A stretch of 64,000 bases of DNA from Herbaspirillum frisingense GSF30 (GTDB lineage: Bacteria; Pseudomonadota; Gammaproteobacteria; Burkholderiales; Burkholderiaceae_D), in NCBI RefSeq assembly GCF_000300975.2, contig NZ_AEEC02000016.1, forward strand, positions 56,672 to 120,671. The letters are read 5' to 3'. Positions 8,299-17,264 of the stretch are shown one piece after another; positions within the stretch are counted from its first letter, which is position 1, and every line of letters begins with the position of its first letter. Below the pieces are notes generated by a model. It was given only the letters and a program-made list of their open reading frames with translations, was not told where the DNA came from and did no database searches. The position numbers and the translations under genes are program-made.

Positions 8299-10221
8299 TC
8301 AGACCGTCACGCCTTCCACCGGCAGCAGCGGCGCCTGTGCCTGCTGCAGGTCGGCGTCGGAGCGATGGCACAGGATCTCGCCGCCATGTTCCATGTTGCG
8401 GCGACGCGGCGGCACCACGTTGCAGACACCATCCACCCGCAACGAACAGCGCGGCAGGAAGGCACAGATCTCAGGCGACGGATCGGCCGCGCCGATGGGC
8501 GGCAGCTTGTGCTGACCGGCCCCGGCCACCTGTTCCAGCCAGCCCTGCTGCATGGCCGGTACCGACGACAGCAGGAGGTGCGAATACGGGTGGTAAGGCG
8601 GCGCCATCATCGCCTCGCGCGGGCGGTTGGCCACCATGCGACCGGCATAGAGCACCACGATGTCGTCACAGATGGCGCGCACCGTGCTGATATCGTGGCT
8701 GATGAACATGTAGGACACCTGCAGCTCGCGCCGCAGCTCGGCCAGCAATTCCAGGATGGCGGCAGCCACCACCGTATCCAGGGCCGAGGTCACCTCGTCG
8801 CACAGGATCAGGTCGGGCTTGGCGGCCAGGGCGCGGGCCAGGTTCACGCGCTGCTTCTGGCCGCCGGAGAGTTCGGCCGGCAGCCGGTCGATCACGCTGG
8901 AGGGCAGCTTGACCAGGTCCAGCAGTTCGGCCGTGCGACGCCGCATGGCATCGCCCTTGAGGCCGTGATAGAAGGCCAGCGGACGGTTGAGGATGCGGCC
9001 GATGCTGTGGGCCGGGTTGAGCGCGGTATCAGCGTTCTGGAACACGATCTGCACCCGACGGAACTGTTCGCGGGTGCGCCCCTCCAGGGTCGGCGAGAGG
9101 TTCTGTCCATCGAGCTGGATGCTGCCGCGCGCCGGGGCGATCATGCCGGCCACCGCGCGTGCCAGGGTGGTCTTGCCGGAGCCGGATTCGCCGATGATGC
9201 CCACCGTGCTGCCGCGCTGGATGGTGAGGTTGATGTCGTCCAGGATGCGCACGCCAGGCAGGCCCAGCCGGTCCGGAGCGCCGTAGCCGGCCACCAGGCC
9301 GCTGATGCGCAAGAGCGGCGCCCTGGCGTCGGCCGGCATGCTGGTCGGCAGCACTTCACGTAACTGCGCCACCCGCGTGGCCGGGGAGACGGCGGCGATC
9401 AGGCTCTGGGTATAGCTGTCGGCGGGTTCATGCAGCACCTGTCCGGTACTGCCCATTTCGCGTACGGCGCCATCGCGCAGCACGATGATGCGGTCGGCCA
9501 TCTGCGCCACCACGGCCAGGTCGTGCGAGACATAGACGGCGGTGGTACCAAGTTCCTTGACCACCTTCTTGAAGGCGCGCAGCACCTCGATCTGGGTGGT
9601 CACGTCCAGGGCCGTGGTGGGTTCGTCCAGGATCACCAGTTCCGGGTCGGTGATCAGGGCCATGGCCGCCATCACGCGCTGCAGCTGGCCACCGGAGACC
9701 TGGTGCGGATAACGGTCGCCGATGCTCTCGGGTTTCGGCAATGCCAGTGCGCGGAACAGCTCGACCGCCTTGGCGCGGGCGCTGGCCTTGTCCATCACGC
9801 CATGTTGCAGGGCACTTTCGATGACCTGATCCATCAAGGTACGCGCCGGGTTGAAGGCCGCCGCCGCACTCTGGGCGATATAGGCCACATGATGGCCACG
9901 CATGGCCAGCAGCGCCTTTTCATCCATCTGGTCGATCTGGCGCTGGCCGATGCGGATCTGGCCGCCGGCGATCTGGCAACCGCTACGGGCATAGCCCAGC
10001 AGCGACAGGGCGATGGTGGTCTTGCCGGAGCCGGACTCACCGATCAGCGCCAGCACTTCGCCAGGCGCCACGGTGAAATCGACGTTCTTGACGATTTCCA
10101 CCGAGCTGCCATCGTCCTTGCGGGCGGTGACCCGCAGGCCCTGCACGTCGACCAGGGGCTGACCGGTCGGGGAGGCGGGCGTGCTGCCCTTCTTGCCGAG
10201 GAAAGTATCGAACTGCTTCAC
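8299..10221 (-). CDS. Peptide/opine-type ABC transporter, double ATP-binding protein (DppD-DppF fusion)
   Basis: A 640-aa protein with two complete ABC ATPase domains, like YejF/GsiA. Walker A motifs are GESGSGKTT at 61-69 and again near 350. Signatures are VSGGQLQRV and LSGGQKQRV; Walker B segments are [12 protein letters not shown] and [12 protein letters not shown]. The second half ends with the oligopeptide-transporter C-terminal motif including [15 protein letters not shown]. It energises import through the two downstream-family permeases encoded just upstream in the operon. The start is GTG 10221, with AAGGAG overlapping the end of the preceding permease gene 4 bp away. Confidence 0.92.
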   Translation of the reverse strand: MKQFDTFLGKKGSTPASPTGQPLVDVQGLRVTARKDDGSSVEIVKNVDFTVAPGEVLALIGESGSGKTTIALSLLGYARSGCQIAGGQIRIGQRQIDQMDEKALLAMRGHHVAYIAQSAAAAFNPARTLMDQVIESALQHGVMDKASARAKAVELFRALALPKPESIGDRYPHQVSGGQLQRVMAAMALITDPELVILDEPTTALDVTTQIEVLRAFKKVVKELGTTAVYVSHDLAVVAQMADRIIVLRDGAVREMGSTGQVLHEPADSYTQSLIAAVSPATRVAQLREVLPTSMPADARAPLLRISGLVAGYGAPDRLGLPGVRILDDINLTIQRGSTVGIIGESGSGKTTLARAVAGMIAPARGSIQLDGQNLSPTLEGRTREQFRRVQIVFQNADTALNPAHSIGRILNRPLAFYHGLKGDAMRRRTAELLDLVKLPSSVIDRLPAELSGGQKQRVNLARALAAKPDLILCDEVTSALDTVVAAAILELLAELRRELQVSYMFISHDISTVRAICDDIVVLYAGRMVANRPREAMMAPPYHPYSHLLLSSVPAMQQGWLEQVAGAGQHKLPPIGAADPSPEICAFLPRCSLRVDGVCNVVPPRRRNMEHGGEILCHRSDADLQQAQAPLLPVEGVTV

Positions 10222-10225
10222 AGGC

Positions 10226-11107
10226 TTACTCCTTGGCAGCGCGCTTGCCGCGCAGGTTGTCGATCAGCAGGTTCACGCCGATGGTGAGCGAGGCAATGGC
10301 CAGCGCCGGCATGATCACCGCCAGGGCGCCCTCGCCCAGGCCGGAAATGTTTTCCCGCACCAGCGAGCCCCAGTCGGCATCCGGCGGCTGCACGCCCAGC
10401 GAGAGGAAGCTCAGGCCCGACAGCAGCAGCACCACGTAGACGAAGCGCAGACCGAAGTCGGCCAGCACCGGGCGAATCATGTTGGGCAGCATTTCGGTGG
10501 TCATGATGTACCACACGCCCTCGCCACGGGCACGCGCAGCCTGCACGTATTCCATGGCCTGCACGTTGACCGCCAACGAACGGGCGATGCGGTAGGCGCC
10601 GGGCATGTAGGTGATGGCCGCAGTGACTACCAGCAGCAGCATGGAAGAGCCGAAGGTGGCCACCATCATCAGCGCGAACATCTTGCTGGGGATCGAGATC
10701 AGGGCATCCAGGGCGCGGCTGATGACGGCATCGCGCCAGCCACCGGAGAAGGCCGCAAACAGCGCCACGGCCGTGCCGGTGGCACTGGCCAGTACGGTCG
10801 CCGCCAGCGCCAGGCCGATGGTGGCGCGGGTGCCGAAGAGGATGCGGCTCAACATGTCACGGCCCAGGTAGTCGCTGCCCAGCAGGAACTTGTGGCTCAT
10901 GCCGGAAAACACGTCAGTATCGACGATGGCCGTGGCGTCATAGGGCGAGATGCTGGGGCCGAGGATGGCCATGAGCACCCAGAAGCCGACGATGGCCATG
11001 CCGATCCAGGCCATGGTCGAGTGACGGCGCACGCGCTTCACGGGAGCAGAAGCGGGCACAGGCGCGGCGGCAGCTTCCCCGCCGGTGGAATCGTGGAGGG
11101 CTTTCAT
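10226..11107 (-). CDS. ABC transporter permease, DppC family
   Basis: A 293-aa inner-membrane protein with the N-terminal region typical of DppC/OppC (first membrane segment WIGMAIVGFWVLMAILGP) followed by GSDYLGRDMLSRILFGTRATIGLAL, the family signature, and a core of about five further hydrophobic segments. It pairs with the DppB-type permease, whose stop codon overlaps its ATG by 4 bp (ATGA at 11104-11107). Substrates of this family are peptides, opines, nickel chelates or glutathione; the specificity here is unknown. Confidence 0.92.
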   Translation of the reverse strand: MKALHDSTGGEAAAAPVPASAPVKRVRRHSTMAWIGMAIVGFWVLMAILGPSISPYDATAIVDTDVFSGMSHKFLLGSDYLGRDMLSRILFGTRATIGLALAATVLASATGTAVALFAAFSGGWRDAVISRALDALISIPSKMFALMMVATFGSSMLLLVVTAAITYMPGAYRIARSLAVNVQAMEYVQAARARGEGVWYIMTTEMLPNMIRPVLADFGLRFVYVVLLLSGLSFLSLGVQPPDADWGSLVRENISGLGEGALAVIMPALAIASLTIGVNLLIDNLRGKRAAKE

Positions 11108-12060
11108 CGGGTCTTCAACCTTGGATTGGAAACAATGGCCAGCACATCGGCCGCCAGTACCAGCAGCAGGTAGCCGGCACAGAAGATCATCGAGCAGGCC
11201 TGCACCAGCGGCATGTCACGGGTGGTCACGGCATCGATCATCAGGGTGGCGATGCCGGGATAGTTGAAGATGCTTTCGACGATGATGACCCCGCCCAGCA
11301 GGTAGGACAGGCTCAGCGCGACCGCGTTGGCGATCGGGCCGATGGCATTGGGCAGCGCGTGGCGCAGCACGATGCGGGTACGCTTGACGCCTTTCAACAA
11401 GGCCATCTCGGCATAGGAAGAACGCAGCTGGTCGATCACGGCGGCGCGGGTCATGCGCGTCATCTGGGCCACGATCACGCAGCACAGGGTCAGCACCGGC
11501 ATGGCATAGGCCTTGATGAAGGCCCCCAGGGTGGCGGCCTCGCTCGCATGCGACAGCGCCGACAGCCAGCGCAGCTTGACGGCGAAGATCATCACCGCCA
11601 CCGTGGCGACCAGAAACTCCGGCACCGAGACCATCGACACCGCGCTGACGTTGACGGCGCGGTCGAAGAAGGAGCCCCGGTACATGGCCGAGAAGATGCC
11701 CAGGAACAGCGCCAGCGGCACCGATACCAGGGCGGTGACGGCGGCCAGCATCAGCGAGGCCGGCAGGCGCCCGCCTATCATCTGCGCCACCGGCACGTTG
11801 TTGACCAGCGACATGCCCGGATTGCCCGAGACCAGGTTGCCCAGCCAGTGGGCATAACGCAGCGGAGCTGGCAGATCCAGGCCGTACTGCAGGCGCAATG
11901 CGGCCACCGTCTCGGGCGTGGCAGCCTGACCCAGCGCGGTCTGGGCGGCATCGCCCGGCAACAGGTTGGTGATGAAGAACACGCCGGCCGACACCAGCAA
12001 CAGCGTCAGCACCGCCTGCAGCAGGCGGCGCACGATCAGACGCAGGACCATTCCATTCAT
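11104..12060 (-). CDS. ABC transporter permease, DppB family
   Basis: A 318-aa permease beginning MNGMVLRLIVRRLLQAVLTLLLV, with the first membrane segment immediately at the N-terminus and the ITNLLPGDAA motif typical of DppB/OppB. The later PELVARLMIDAV-like end is replaced by the normal short tail. I chose ATG 12060 because GAGG lies about 7 bp upstream; earlier in-frame codons to 12114 show no similarity. It is translationally coupled to the DppC-type gene and follows the solute-binding protein gene by 101 bp. Confidence 0.9.
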   Translation of the reverse strand: MNGMVLRLIVRRLLQAVLTLLLVSAGVFFITNLLPGDAAQTALGQAATPETVAALRLQYGLDLPAPLRYAHWLGNLVSGNPGMSLVNNVPVAQMIGGRLPASLMLAAVTALVSVPLALFLGIFSAMYRGSFFDRAVNVSAVSMVSVPEFLVATVAVMIFAVKLRWLSALSHASEAATLGAFIKAYAMPVLTLCCVIVAQMTRMTRAAVIDQLRSSYAEMALLKGVKRTRIVLRHALPNAIGPIANAVALSLSYLLGGVIIVESIFNYPGIATLMIDAVTTRDMPLVQACSMIFCAGYLLLVLAADVLAIVSNPRLKTR

Positions 12061-12161
12061 AGCTATCCTCGGTAACCAGTGCCGGGACCGGCCGACTGTG
12101 CCGACCGGTCCCATGCGACTTGCACTGCCTTCATTGCGTCAGGCGCGAGACTTTCCCGTTC

Positions 12162-13793
12162 TCACGCATCCAGCCAGACGTACTCGGCACAGGTGTAGTT
12201 CATGAAGGCACCCAGCGGCACCGGATCGATGCCCTTGACCTTGGTGCTCATGCCTTCCAGGTTGATGATGAAGACCGGGATACCGATGCCGCACTTCTCG
12301 TGGATCATGGTCTGCAGATCGGCATACATGGACTTGCGCTTGGTGAAGTCGGTCTCGCCGCGCGCGGCCACCACCAGTTGGTCGAACTGGGCATTCTTCC
12401 AGCCCGATTCGTTCCACTGGGCATCCGACTTGAAGAACTGGGTCAGCAGGATGTCGGCGCTGGGGCGCGGATTGATGTTGCCGAAGCCGACCGGCACCTT
12501 CATCCACTGGTTGGACCAGTAGCCATCGGCCGGGACCCGCTTGACATCAAGCTTCAGGCCGATCTTGGCGGCGCTCTGCTGCATCAGCACGGCCATGTCC
12601 ACCGAGCCGGTGGCGGCCACCGAGGCCACGACCGGAATGGTGCTGCCCATGACACCGGCCTTCTCCAGATGGAACTTGGCCTTGTCGGGATCGAAGGCGC
12701 GCTGCGGCAGGCCGGCGAAATAGAAGCGGTTGGTGGGGTCGATCGGCTGGTCGTTGGCGGTGACGGCGTAACCGCGGAAGGCGGCCATCTTGATCTGTTC
12801 GCGGTCCAGCAGATACTTCATGCCCAGGGTGAAATCCATGCTGCTGCCGGGTGCCACGTCCTGGCGCATGATCAGGTCGGTGTACTGGCCCGACTTGGTT
12901 TCCATGACGGTATAGCCGGCGGTACCCTTGACGCGGCCGGTGGAGCGGGCGTTGACGTCGTTGATCCAGTGCACGTCGCCGGAGAGCAGCGCATTGACGC
13001 GGGCCGCCTCGTCGGGGATGCCGAACAGTTCGACCTCGTCCAGGTAGGGCAGGCCGCTCTTCCAGTAGTTTTCGTTGCGTACGCCGATGGTGCGCACGCC
13101 GGGGGTAAATTCCTTGAGCTTGAAGGCACCGGTGCCGTTGGCGCTGCTGAAGTTGGTGGTGCCGTCGCGCACGATCAGGAACTGCGCGGTCGCCAGGATC
13201 ACCGGCAGGTCGGCATTGGCGCTGGTGAGCTTGATCTGCACTTCATTGGGGCCGGTGGCCTTGACCGATTCGATCTGGTCGGCCAGCACCTTGACCTTGG
13301 AGGCGGTGGCCGGGTCCTTGTGGCGCATGAGCGAGAACACCACGTCGGCCGGGGTGAGGGGCTTGCCGTCGTGGAAGGTCACGCCCTTCTTCAGCTTGAC
13401 GGTCCAGGTGATGGCGTCGTTGGTGAGCATTTCCTCGGCCAGCACCATTTGCGGCGCCAGCTTGCCGTCCAGCTTGGTCAGGCCGTTGTAGAACATGTGC
13501 GCCCGGGTGTAGTCGGTGGAGTGCGCGGTCTTGGCCGGGTCCAGGGTGTCGGCGGTGGAGCTGGTCTGGGTGGCGATGCGCATCTTGCCACCGCGCTTGC
13601 CGGTCTGTGCCGCCTGCGCCATTGCGCTGCCGCTGGCCGTGAGCAGGCCCGTGCCGCCCACCGTCATGAGACTGCCGGCCAGCAGGGTGCGCATCATGTC
13701 GCGGCGGGTGAAACCGCCCTGCGCATTTTCCAGCGATAGGTCGGTGATGATGGAGCCCTCTGCGGGGAGTCGTCCGTTTTCCTGCTTGCTCAT
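12162..13793 (-). CDS. ABC transporter solute-binding protein (SBP family 5), Tat-exported
   Basis: A 543-aa periplasmic binding protein of the DppA/OppA class. The N-terminus has the twin-arginine segment FTRRDMMRTLLAGSLM (around residues 28-43) and a hydrophobic run ending in AMAQA, so export by Tat is predicted. Family features are the early block MRIATQTSSTADTLDPAKT and the later WTVKLKKGVTFHDGKPLTPADVVFSL, which is diagnostic for SBP family 5. ATG 13793 has GAGG about 7 bp upstream. It captures the substrate of the importer encoded downstream; the ligand cannot be told from sequence. Confidence 0.92.
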   Translation of the reverse strand: MSKQENGRLPAEGSIITDLSLENAQGGFTRRDMMRTLLAGSLMTVGGTGLLTASGSAMAQAAQTGKRGGKMRIATQTSSTADTLDPAKTAHSTDYTRAHMFYNGLTKLDGKLAPQMVLAEEMLTNDAITWTVKLKKGVTFHDGKPLTPADVVFSLMRHKDPATASKVKVLADQIESVKATGPNEVQIKLTSANADLPVILATAQFLIVRDGTTNFSSANGTGAFKLKEFTPGVRTIGVRNENYWKSGLPYLDEVELFGIPDEAARVNALLSGDVHWINDVNARSTGRVKGTAGYTVMETKSGQYTDLIMRQDVAPGSSMDFTLGMKYLLDREQIKMAAFRGYAVTANDQPIDPTNRFYFAGLPQRAFDPDKAKFHLEKAGVMGSTIPVVASVAATGSVDMAVLMQQSAAKIGLKLDVKRVPADGYWSNQWMKVPVGFGNINPRPSADILLTQFFKSDAQWNESGWKNAQFDQLVVAARGETDFTKRKSMYADLQTMIHEKCGIGIPVFIINLEGMSTKVKGIDPVPLGAFMNYTCAEYVWLDA

Positions 13794-13953
13794 GAAAAGC
13801 CTCACGATAAAAGTTCAACCACGAAGACCACCGGCCTGCCCTGGCGTCTGCTGTCGCAGATCCCTCCGCACAGGGCGTGCCACCTGATGGGGCCGGTCGC
13901 ATGGATCGCAAGCCTGATGCCAGGCCGGCGGCGACCGGAACACTGCTGTTACC

Positions 13954-13991
13954 GGGAGTGCCTGCGCACGGGCTGTGCGTGGGCGGCTCCC
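13954..13991 (-). other. Stem-loop between the HAD gene and the solute-binding protein gene
   Basis: The 216-bp gap holds an imperfect hairpin: GGGAG pairs with CTCCC, GCC with GGC, and CGCAC with GTGCG around the loop GGGCT. No T-run follows on either strand. It may slow or attenuate transcription from the HAD gene into the transporter genes, or stabilise the downstream mRNA. Only the pairing is observed. Confidence 0.35.
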
Positions 13992-14009
13992 TTCCTGCTC
14001 CTGCCCGGC

Positions 14010-14678
14010 TTACAGCCCGAGCACACCCGGCAGGCCGGAGATGTCCTTGATCTCGGTATAGCCGTAGTACGGCGTCGAGGGCTCATGGCCGCGATTGACG
14101 AAGACCTTGTTCTTGATCCCCATGTCGGACGCCGGCATGAGGTCGTAGCGCAGGCTGGAAGAGACGTGCAACACGTCTTCCGGATTGCAGTTGAGGTTGT
14201 CGAGCATGTATTCGAAGGCGCTCAGGCGCGGCTTGTAGGCTTGCGCCTGCTGGGCGGTGAAGACCTTGTGGAAGGGCGCACCCAGTTGTTCGACGTTATG
14301 CATGATCTGGCTGTCGTCGGCGTTGGAGAAGATCACCAGCGGGAACTCCTTGGCCACCTTGGACAGGCCGGCCGGCACGTCGGCATGCGGGCCCCAGGTC
14401 GGCACGGCCTTGTAGAAGGCGCCGGTCTCCTCGTCGGTGGTCTTGATGCCCCAGCGCGCGCAGGTACGGGTGATGGCGTTCTTGCAGACCTGTTCGTAGG
14501 GCTTCCACTGATCCAGCACTTCATCGAGGCGATAGGCAGCGAACTGGCGCAGGAAGAAAGGCATGTCCTCGGCCGATACACGGTCGGCGTAGATCTTCTG
14601 CGCGGTTTCCGACATCTGGAAACGGGTCAGCGTGCCGTAGCAGTCGAAGGTGATGAATTTGGGCTTGAAAGTGCTCAT
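14010..14678 (-). CDS. HAD-superfamily hydrolase, haloacid dehalogenase type II-like
   Basis: A 222-aa HAD hydrolase. Motif I is FDCYGTLT with the nucleophilic Asp near residue 12; motif II is VIFSNAD; motif III includes YKPRLSAFEYML; the last motif is VNRGHEPS. This layout fits L-2-haloacid dehalogenases (type II), although many members dephosphorylate or are uncharacterised. ATG 14678 begins the recognisable sequence, with AGGAC upstream; the 6 codons before it are optional. It is the first gene on the minus strand ahead of the ABC operon, 216 bp from the binding-protein gene, so it may share the promoter region at 14679-15245. Confidence 0.82.
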   Translation of the reverse strand: MSTFKPKFITFDCYGTLTRFQMSETAQKIYADRVSAEDMPFFLRQFAAYRLDEVLDQWKPYEQVCKNAITRTCARWGIKTTDEETGAFYKAVPTWGPHADVPAGLSKVAKEFPLVIFSNADDSQIMHNVEQLGAPFHKVFTAQQAQAYKPRLSAFEYMLDNLNCNPEDVLHVSSSLRYDLMPASDMGIKNKVFVNRGHEPSTPYYGYTEIKDISGLPGVLGL

Positions 14679-15245
14679 GGAAAATCGTCCTGTCAAAAAA
14701 ATGATCCTGCAAAGGGATGCGGCGAATTCTCTTGCCTGAGGTTCAATGCATGAGAAGGATTACAACATGGCGACACTTGCGGTTTATTCCTTTTTGACGG
14801 GGCCGCGAAACAGAAATATGTGTTTTCGACGGCCCAATCAGCATAGCTTGCCGAGCAGTGCAGCAATGCGAGCCGGGTGCGCTGCTTTGGGGCACTTTCA
14901 CCAAGCTGGTGCGGTTTCTATCGGCAGGCTGGCGATCCGGAGGCAGGCAGGGTGTTGGCGCAGATGACCCCTGCCCGGGCAATCGCTTGCACCACACATG
15001 CGTAAATCATTTAGCAGTGAGGCATGCGGGGCAGCACCATGCTAATGCCGATGCCGCCCAATTTTGTGCCGAGATAGGGGTGCAGATCGCCATAAGATTG
15101 CGAATTCGCGGCACCGAAACCCTCCGCCGCATGCCGCCGATGGCGCATCATCGCTGAGGTGTGCCGACTGCCCGGCAGCTCCGCAGGCAGCACTCATATA
15201 GAACGCGATCACATGGATCGACACGTATTGATAAGGACAAGCTTC
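14679..15245. other. Long divergent intergenic region (567 bp) without a recognisable gene
   Basis: This gap separates the minus-strand HAD/ABC unit from the plus-strand GNAT gene, so it must hold promoters for both. I see no convincing coding sequence; short frames here have no family features. The clearest signal is the dyad at 14897-14913. The rest is unremarkable, apart from a more AT-rich stretch at about 14690-14830. Confidence 0.6.
14897..14913. promoter_or_regulatory. NtrC-like dyad
   Basis: TTCACC-AAGCT-GGTGCG is an inverted repeat that matches the NtrC consensus TGCACC-N5-GGTGCA at 15 of 17 positions by eye. It sits about 220 bp from the HAD start and 330 bp from the GNAT start, within enhancer range. 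I found no convincing sigma-54 -24/-12 element, so this is only a candidate. Confidence 0.3.
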
Positions 15246-16133
15246 ATGCACACTGAAAGCACGCTCGACACCACCCAGGCCGACCGCACCACGCTGCGCC
15301 CCATGCGCGCCACGGATCTGCCGGCCTGCCATGCCATGAGCCTCCATCTGCACTGGCCGCACCGCCTGGCGGACTGGCAGTTCCACCATCAGGTCAGCAG
15401 CAGCTGGGCGGTCGAACAGGAACAGCCTGATGGCACCCTCAATGTGGCCGGCAGCGGCATGCTGTGCCGGCTGGACGATGACTATGCGTCGCTGGGTCTG
15501 GTGATCATCGCTGATGCCCTGCAGGGACGCGGCCTGGGGCGCGCCATGATGCAGCGCCTGCTGGCCGATGCCGGCTCCCGCAACGTCATCCTCAATGCCA
15601 CCGAGGCCGGACGCCCGCTGTATGAAAAACTGGGGTTCGTGGTCACCGATACCCTCAGCCAGCACCAGAGCACCATGGCCAGCGCGCCCGCCACGCTGCC
15701 GCCAGGCACGCACATCCGCCCGCTGCGCCCGGATGAAGTGCCGGCCCTGCTGGCACTGGATCGCCAGGCCAGCGGCATCGACCGCAGCGCCCTGCTGCAG
15801 GCTTTGTTGAAACTGGCCGAGGTGGTCGTGCTGGAGCGGCAGGGACAGGTGGCGGGGGTGGCCTTCCAGCGCGAATTCGGCCGCGGCCGCGTGATCGGGC
15901 CGGTCATCGCCAGCAACGTGGAAGACGCCAAGGCGCTGATCGCCTATTGGGTCAACGCCTACCCGGGCGCCTACCTGCGCATCGACGTGCCGGGCCGTAC
16001 CGGCCTCAAACCCTGGCTGCAGGAGATCGGCCTGACCTGCGTGGACGACGTGGTCAGCATGTGCCGGGGCACGCCGCCCAAGGCGGATCCGACCTGGCGC
16101 ACCTATTCCATGATCAACCAGGCGCTGGGCTGA
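15246..16133 (+). CDS. Tandem GNAT-domain acetyltransferase-like protein (paralogue of 20154-21056)
   Basis: A 295-aa protein made of two GNAT-type halves. The first half has the acetyl-CoA binding pattern LQGRGLGRAMMQRLL followed by NATEAGRPLYEKLGF, which is canonical. The second half begins near IRPLRPDEVPALLALD and contains GRGRVIGPVIAS, a degenerate GNAT fold. Another copy encoded at 20154 shares WPHR, RGLGR, NAT-AG-PLY--LGF, GRVIGPV and the C-terminal NQALG. ATG 15246 has AAGGA about 8 bp upstream. The substrate is unknown; the neighbours point to an amine or amino acid. Confidence 0.85.
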   Translation: MHTESTLDTTQADRTTLRPMRATDLPACHAMSLHLHWPHRLADWQFHHQVSSSWAVEQEQPDGTLNVAGSGMLCRLDDDYASLGLVIIADALQGRGLGRAMMQRLLADAGSRNVILNATEAGRPLYEKLGFVVTDTLSQHQSTMASAPATLPPGTHIRPLRPDEVPALLALDRQASGIDRSALLQALLKLAEVVVLERQGQVAGVAFQREFGRGRVIGPVIASNVEDAKALIAYWVNAYPGAYLRIDVPGRTGLKPWLQEIGLTCVDDVVSMCRGTPPKADPTWRTYSMINQALG

Positions 16134-16152
16134 ACGGCCGGCGCGACTCACC

Positions 16153-17079
16153 ATGACCTTTCTCTACAAAGCCGACCCCGTGCGGGGCGCCGAATGGGCC
16201 GAGCTGTTTGCGCAAAAGGCACCGGAGCAGCCCTTCCAGATCTGGCCACACCAGGGCGATGACGCCAGCGTGCGCTACCTGGCGGCCTGGACTCCGCCGG
16301 ACGATATCGCACAGCGCTTCCCCAACCTGGAAATCCTGTTTTCGGTCGGTGCCGGCATCGACCAGTTCGACATGTCCACCCTGCCCCCGGCATTGCCGGT
16401 GGTGCGCATGACCGAACCCGGTATTGCCGCCGGCATGGTGCAATACGTGACCCATGCGGTGCTGGGCCTGCATCGCGACAGCCGCCTCTATGCCCGCCAG
16501 CAGCGCGAACAGGTGTGGCGGGCGCATCGCGTGCGGCCGGCCACGGCCTGCCGGGTCGGGGTGCTAGGCCTGGGCATGCTGGGCCAGGCGGTGCTGCAGC
16601 AGTTGCATGGACTGGGTTTCCCCTGCGCCGGCTGGAGCCGTTCGGCGCACCAGCTGGAGGGCATCGATTGCTACAGCGGCAGCGCGGGCCTGAGGGATTT
16701 CCTTGCACGCACCGATGTGCTGGTATGCCTGGTACCGCTGACCGACGATACGCGCGGCATCCTGTGTCGCGCACTGTTTGAGCAACTGCCGCGCGGGGCG
16801 GCGCTGGTCAATGTCGGCCGTGGCGGCCACCTGGTCGAGGACGACCTGCTGGCCGCCCTGGCTGATGGCCAGCTCAGTGCGGCGGTACTGGATGTGTGCG
16901 AGGTCGAACCCTTGCCGCCGGGCCACCCGTTCTGGTCGCATCCCGACATCGTGCTCACGCCCCACATCGCCAGCATGACCCAGCCCGATGGCGCCGTGGA
17001 AGCGGTGCTGGAAAACCTGCGCCGTCATCGTGCCGGCCTGCCGCTGCTGGGTCTGATCGACCGCCAGCGCGGTTACTGA
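16153..17079 (+). CDS. ghrA: D-2-hydroxyacid dehydrogenase, glyoxylate/hydroxypyruvate reductase A type
   Basis: A 308-aa NAD(P)-dependent reductase. The nucleotide-binding motif is GVLGLGMLGQAVLQQL (about residues 136-151), the catalytic Arg region is LVNVGRGGHLVEDDLL, followed by the Glu region DVCEVEPLP and the His in LTPHIASMT. Length and motif spacing fit GhrA, which reduces glyoxylate and hydroxypyruvate to glycolate and glycerate. It starts 19 bp after the first GNAT gene and is probably co-transcribed with it. The exact 2-oxo acid in this setting is unproven. Confidence 0.85.
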   Translation: MTFLYKADPVRGAEWAELFAQKAPEQPFQIWPHQGDDASVRYLAAWTPPDDIAQRFPNLEILFSVGAGIDQFDMSTLPPALPVVRMTEPGIAAGMVQYVTHAVLGLHRDSRLYARQQREQVWRAHRVRPATACRVGVLGLGMLGQAVLQQLHGLGFPCAGWSRSAHQLEGIDCYSGSAGLRDFLARTDVLVCLVPLTDDTRGILCRALFEQLPRGAALVNVGRGGHLVEDDLLAALADGQLSAAVLDVCEVEPLPPGHPFWSHPDIVLTPHIASMTQPDGAVEAVLENLRRHRAGLPLLGLIDRQRGY

Positions 17080-17264
17080 CTCGGGAGGCGATGCCGCATG
17101 GCAAACAAAATGCCGATTGCCCACGCCAGAACGGCATGCCATGCCGCCGGCGCGCTGCAGTTCGCGCCACATCGCTTGCCGGCACGCCCTATCCTTGATG
17201 ACATGGCGTGCTGCGTCAGCAGACGCGCCGCCCTGCCCCTATCCACCTGCCCGACATCCCGACC

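Noticed and set aside
14975..15000. Possible sigma-54 promoter on the minus strand near GGTGCAAGCGATTGC
   Set aside because: The GG to GC distance is 11 rather than 10 bases and other consensus bases are missing.
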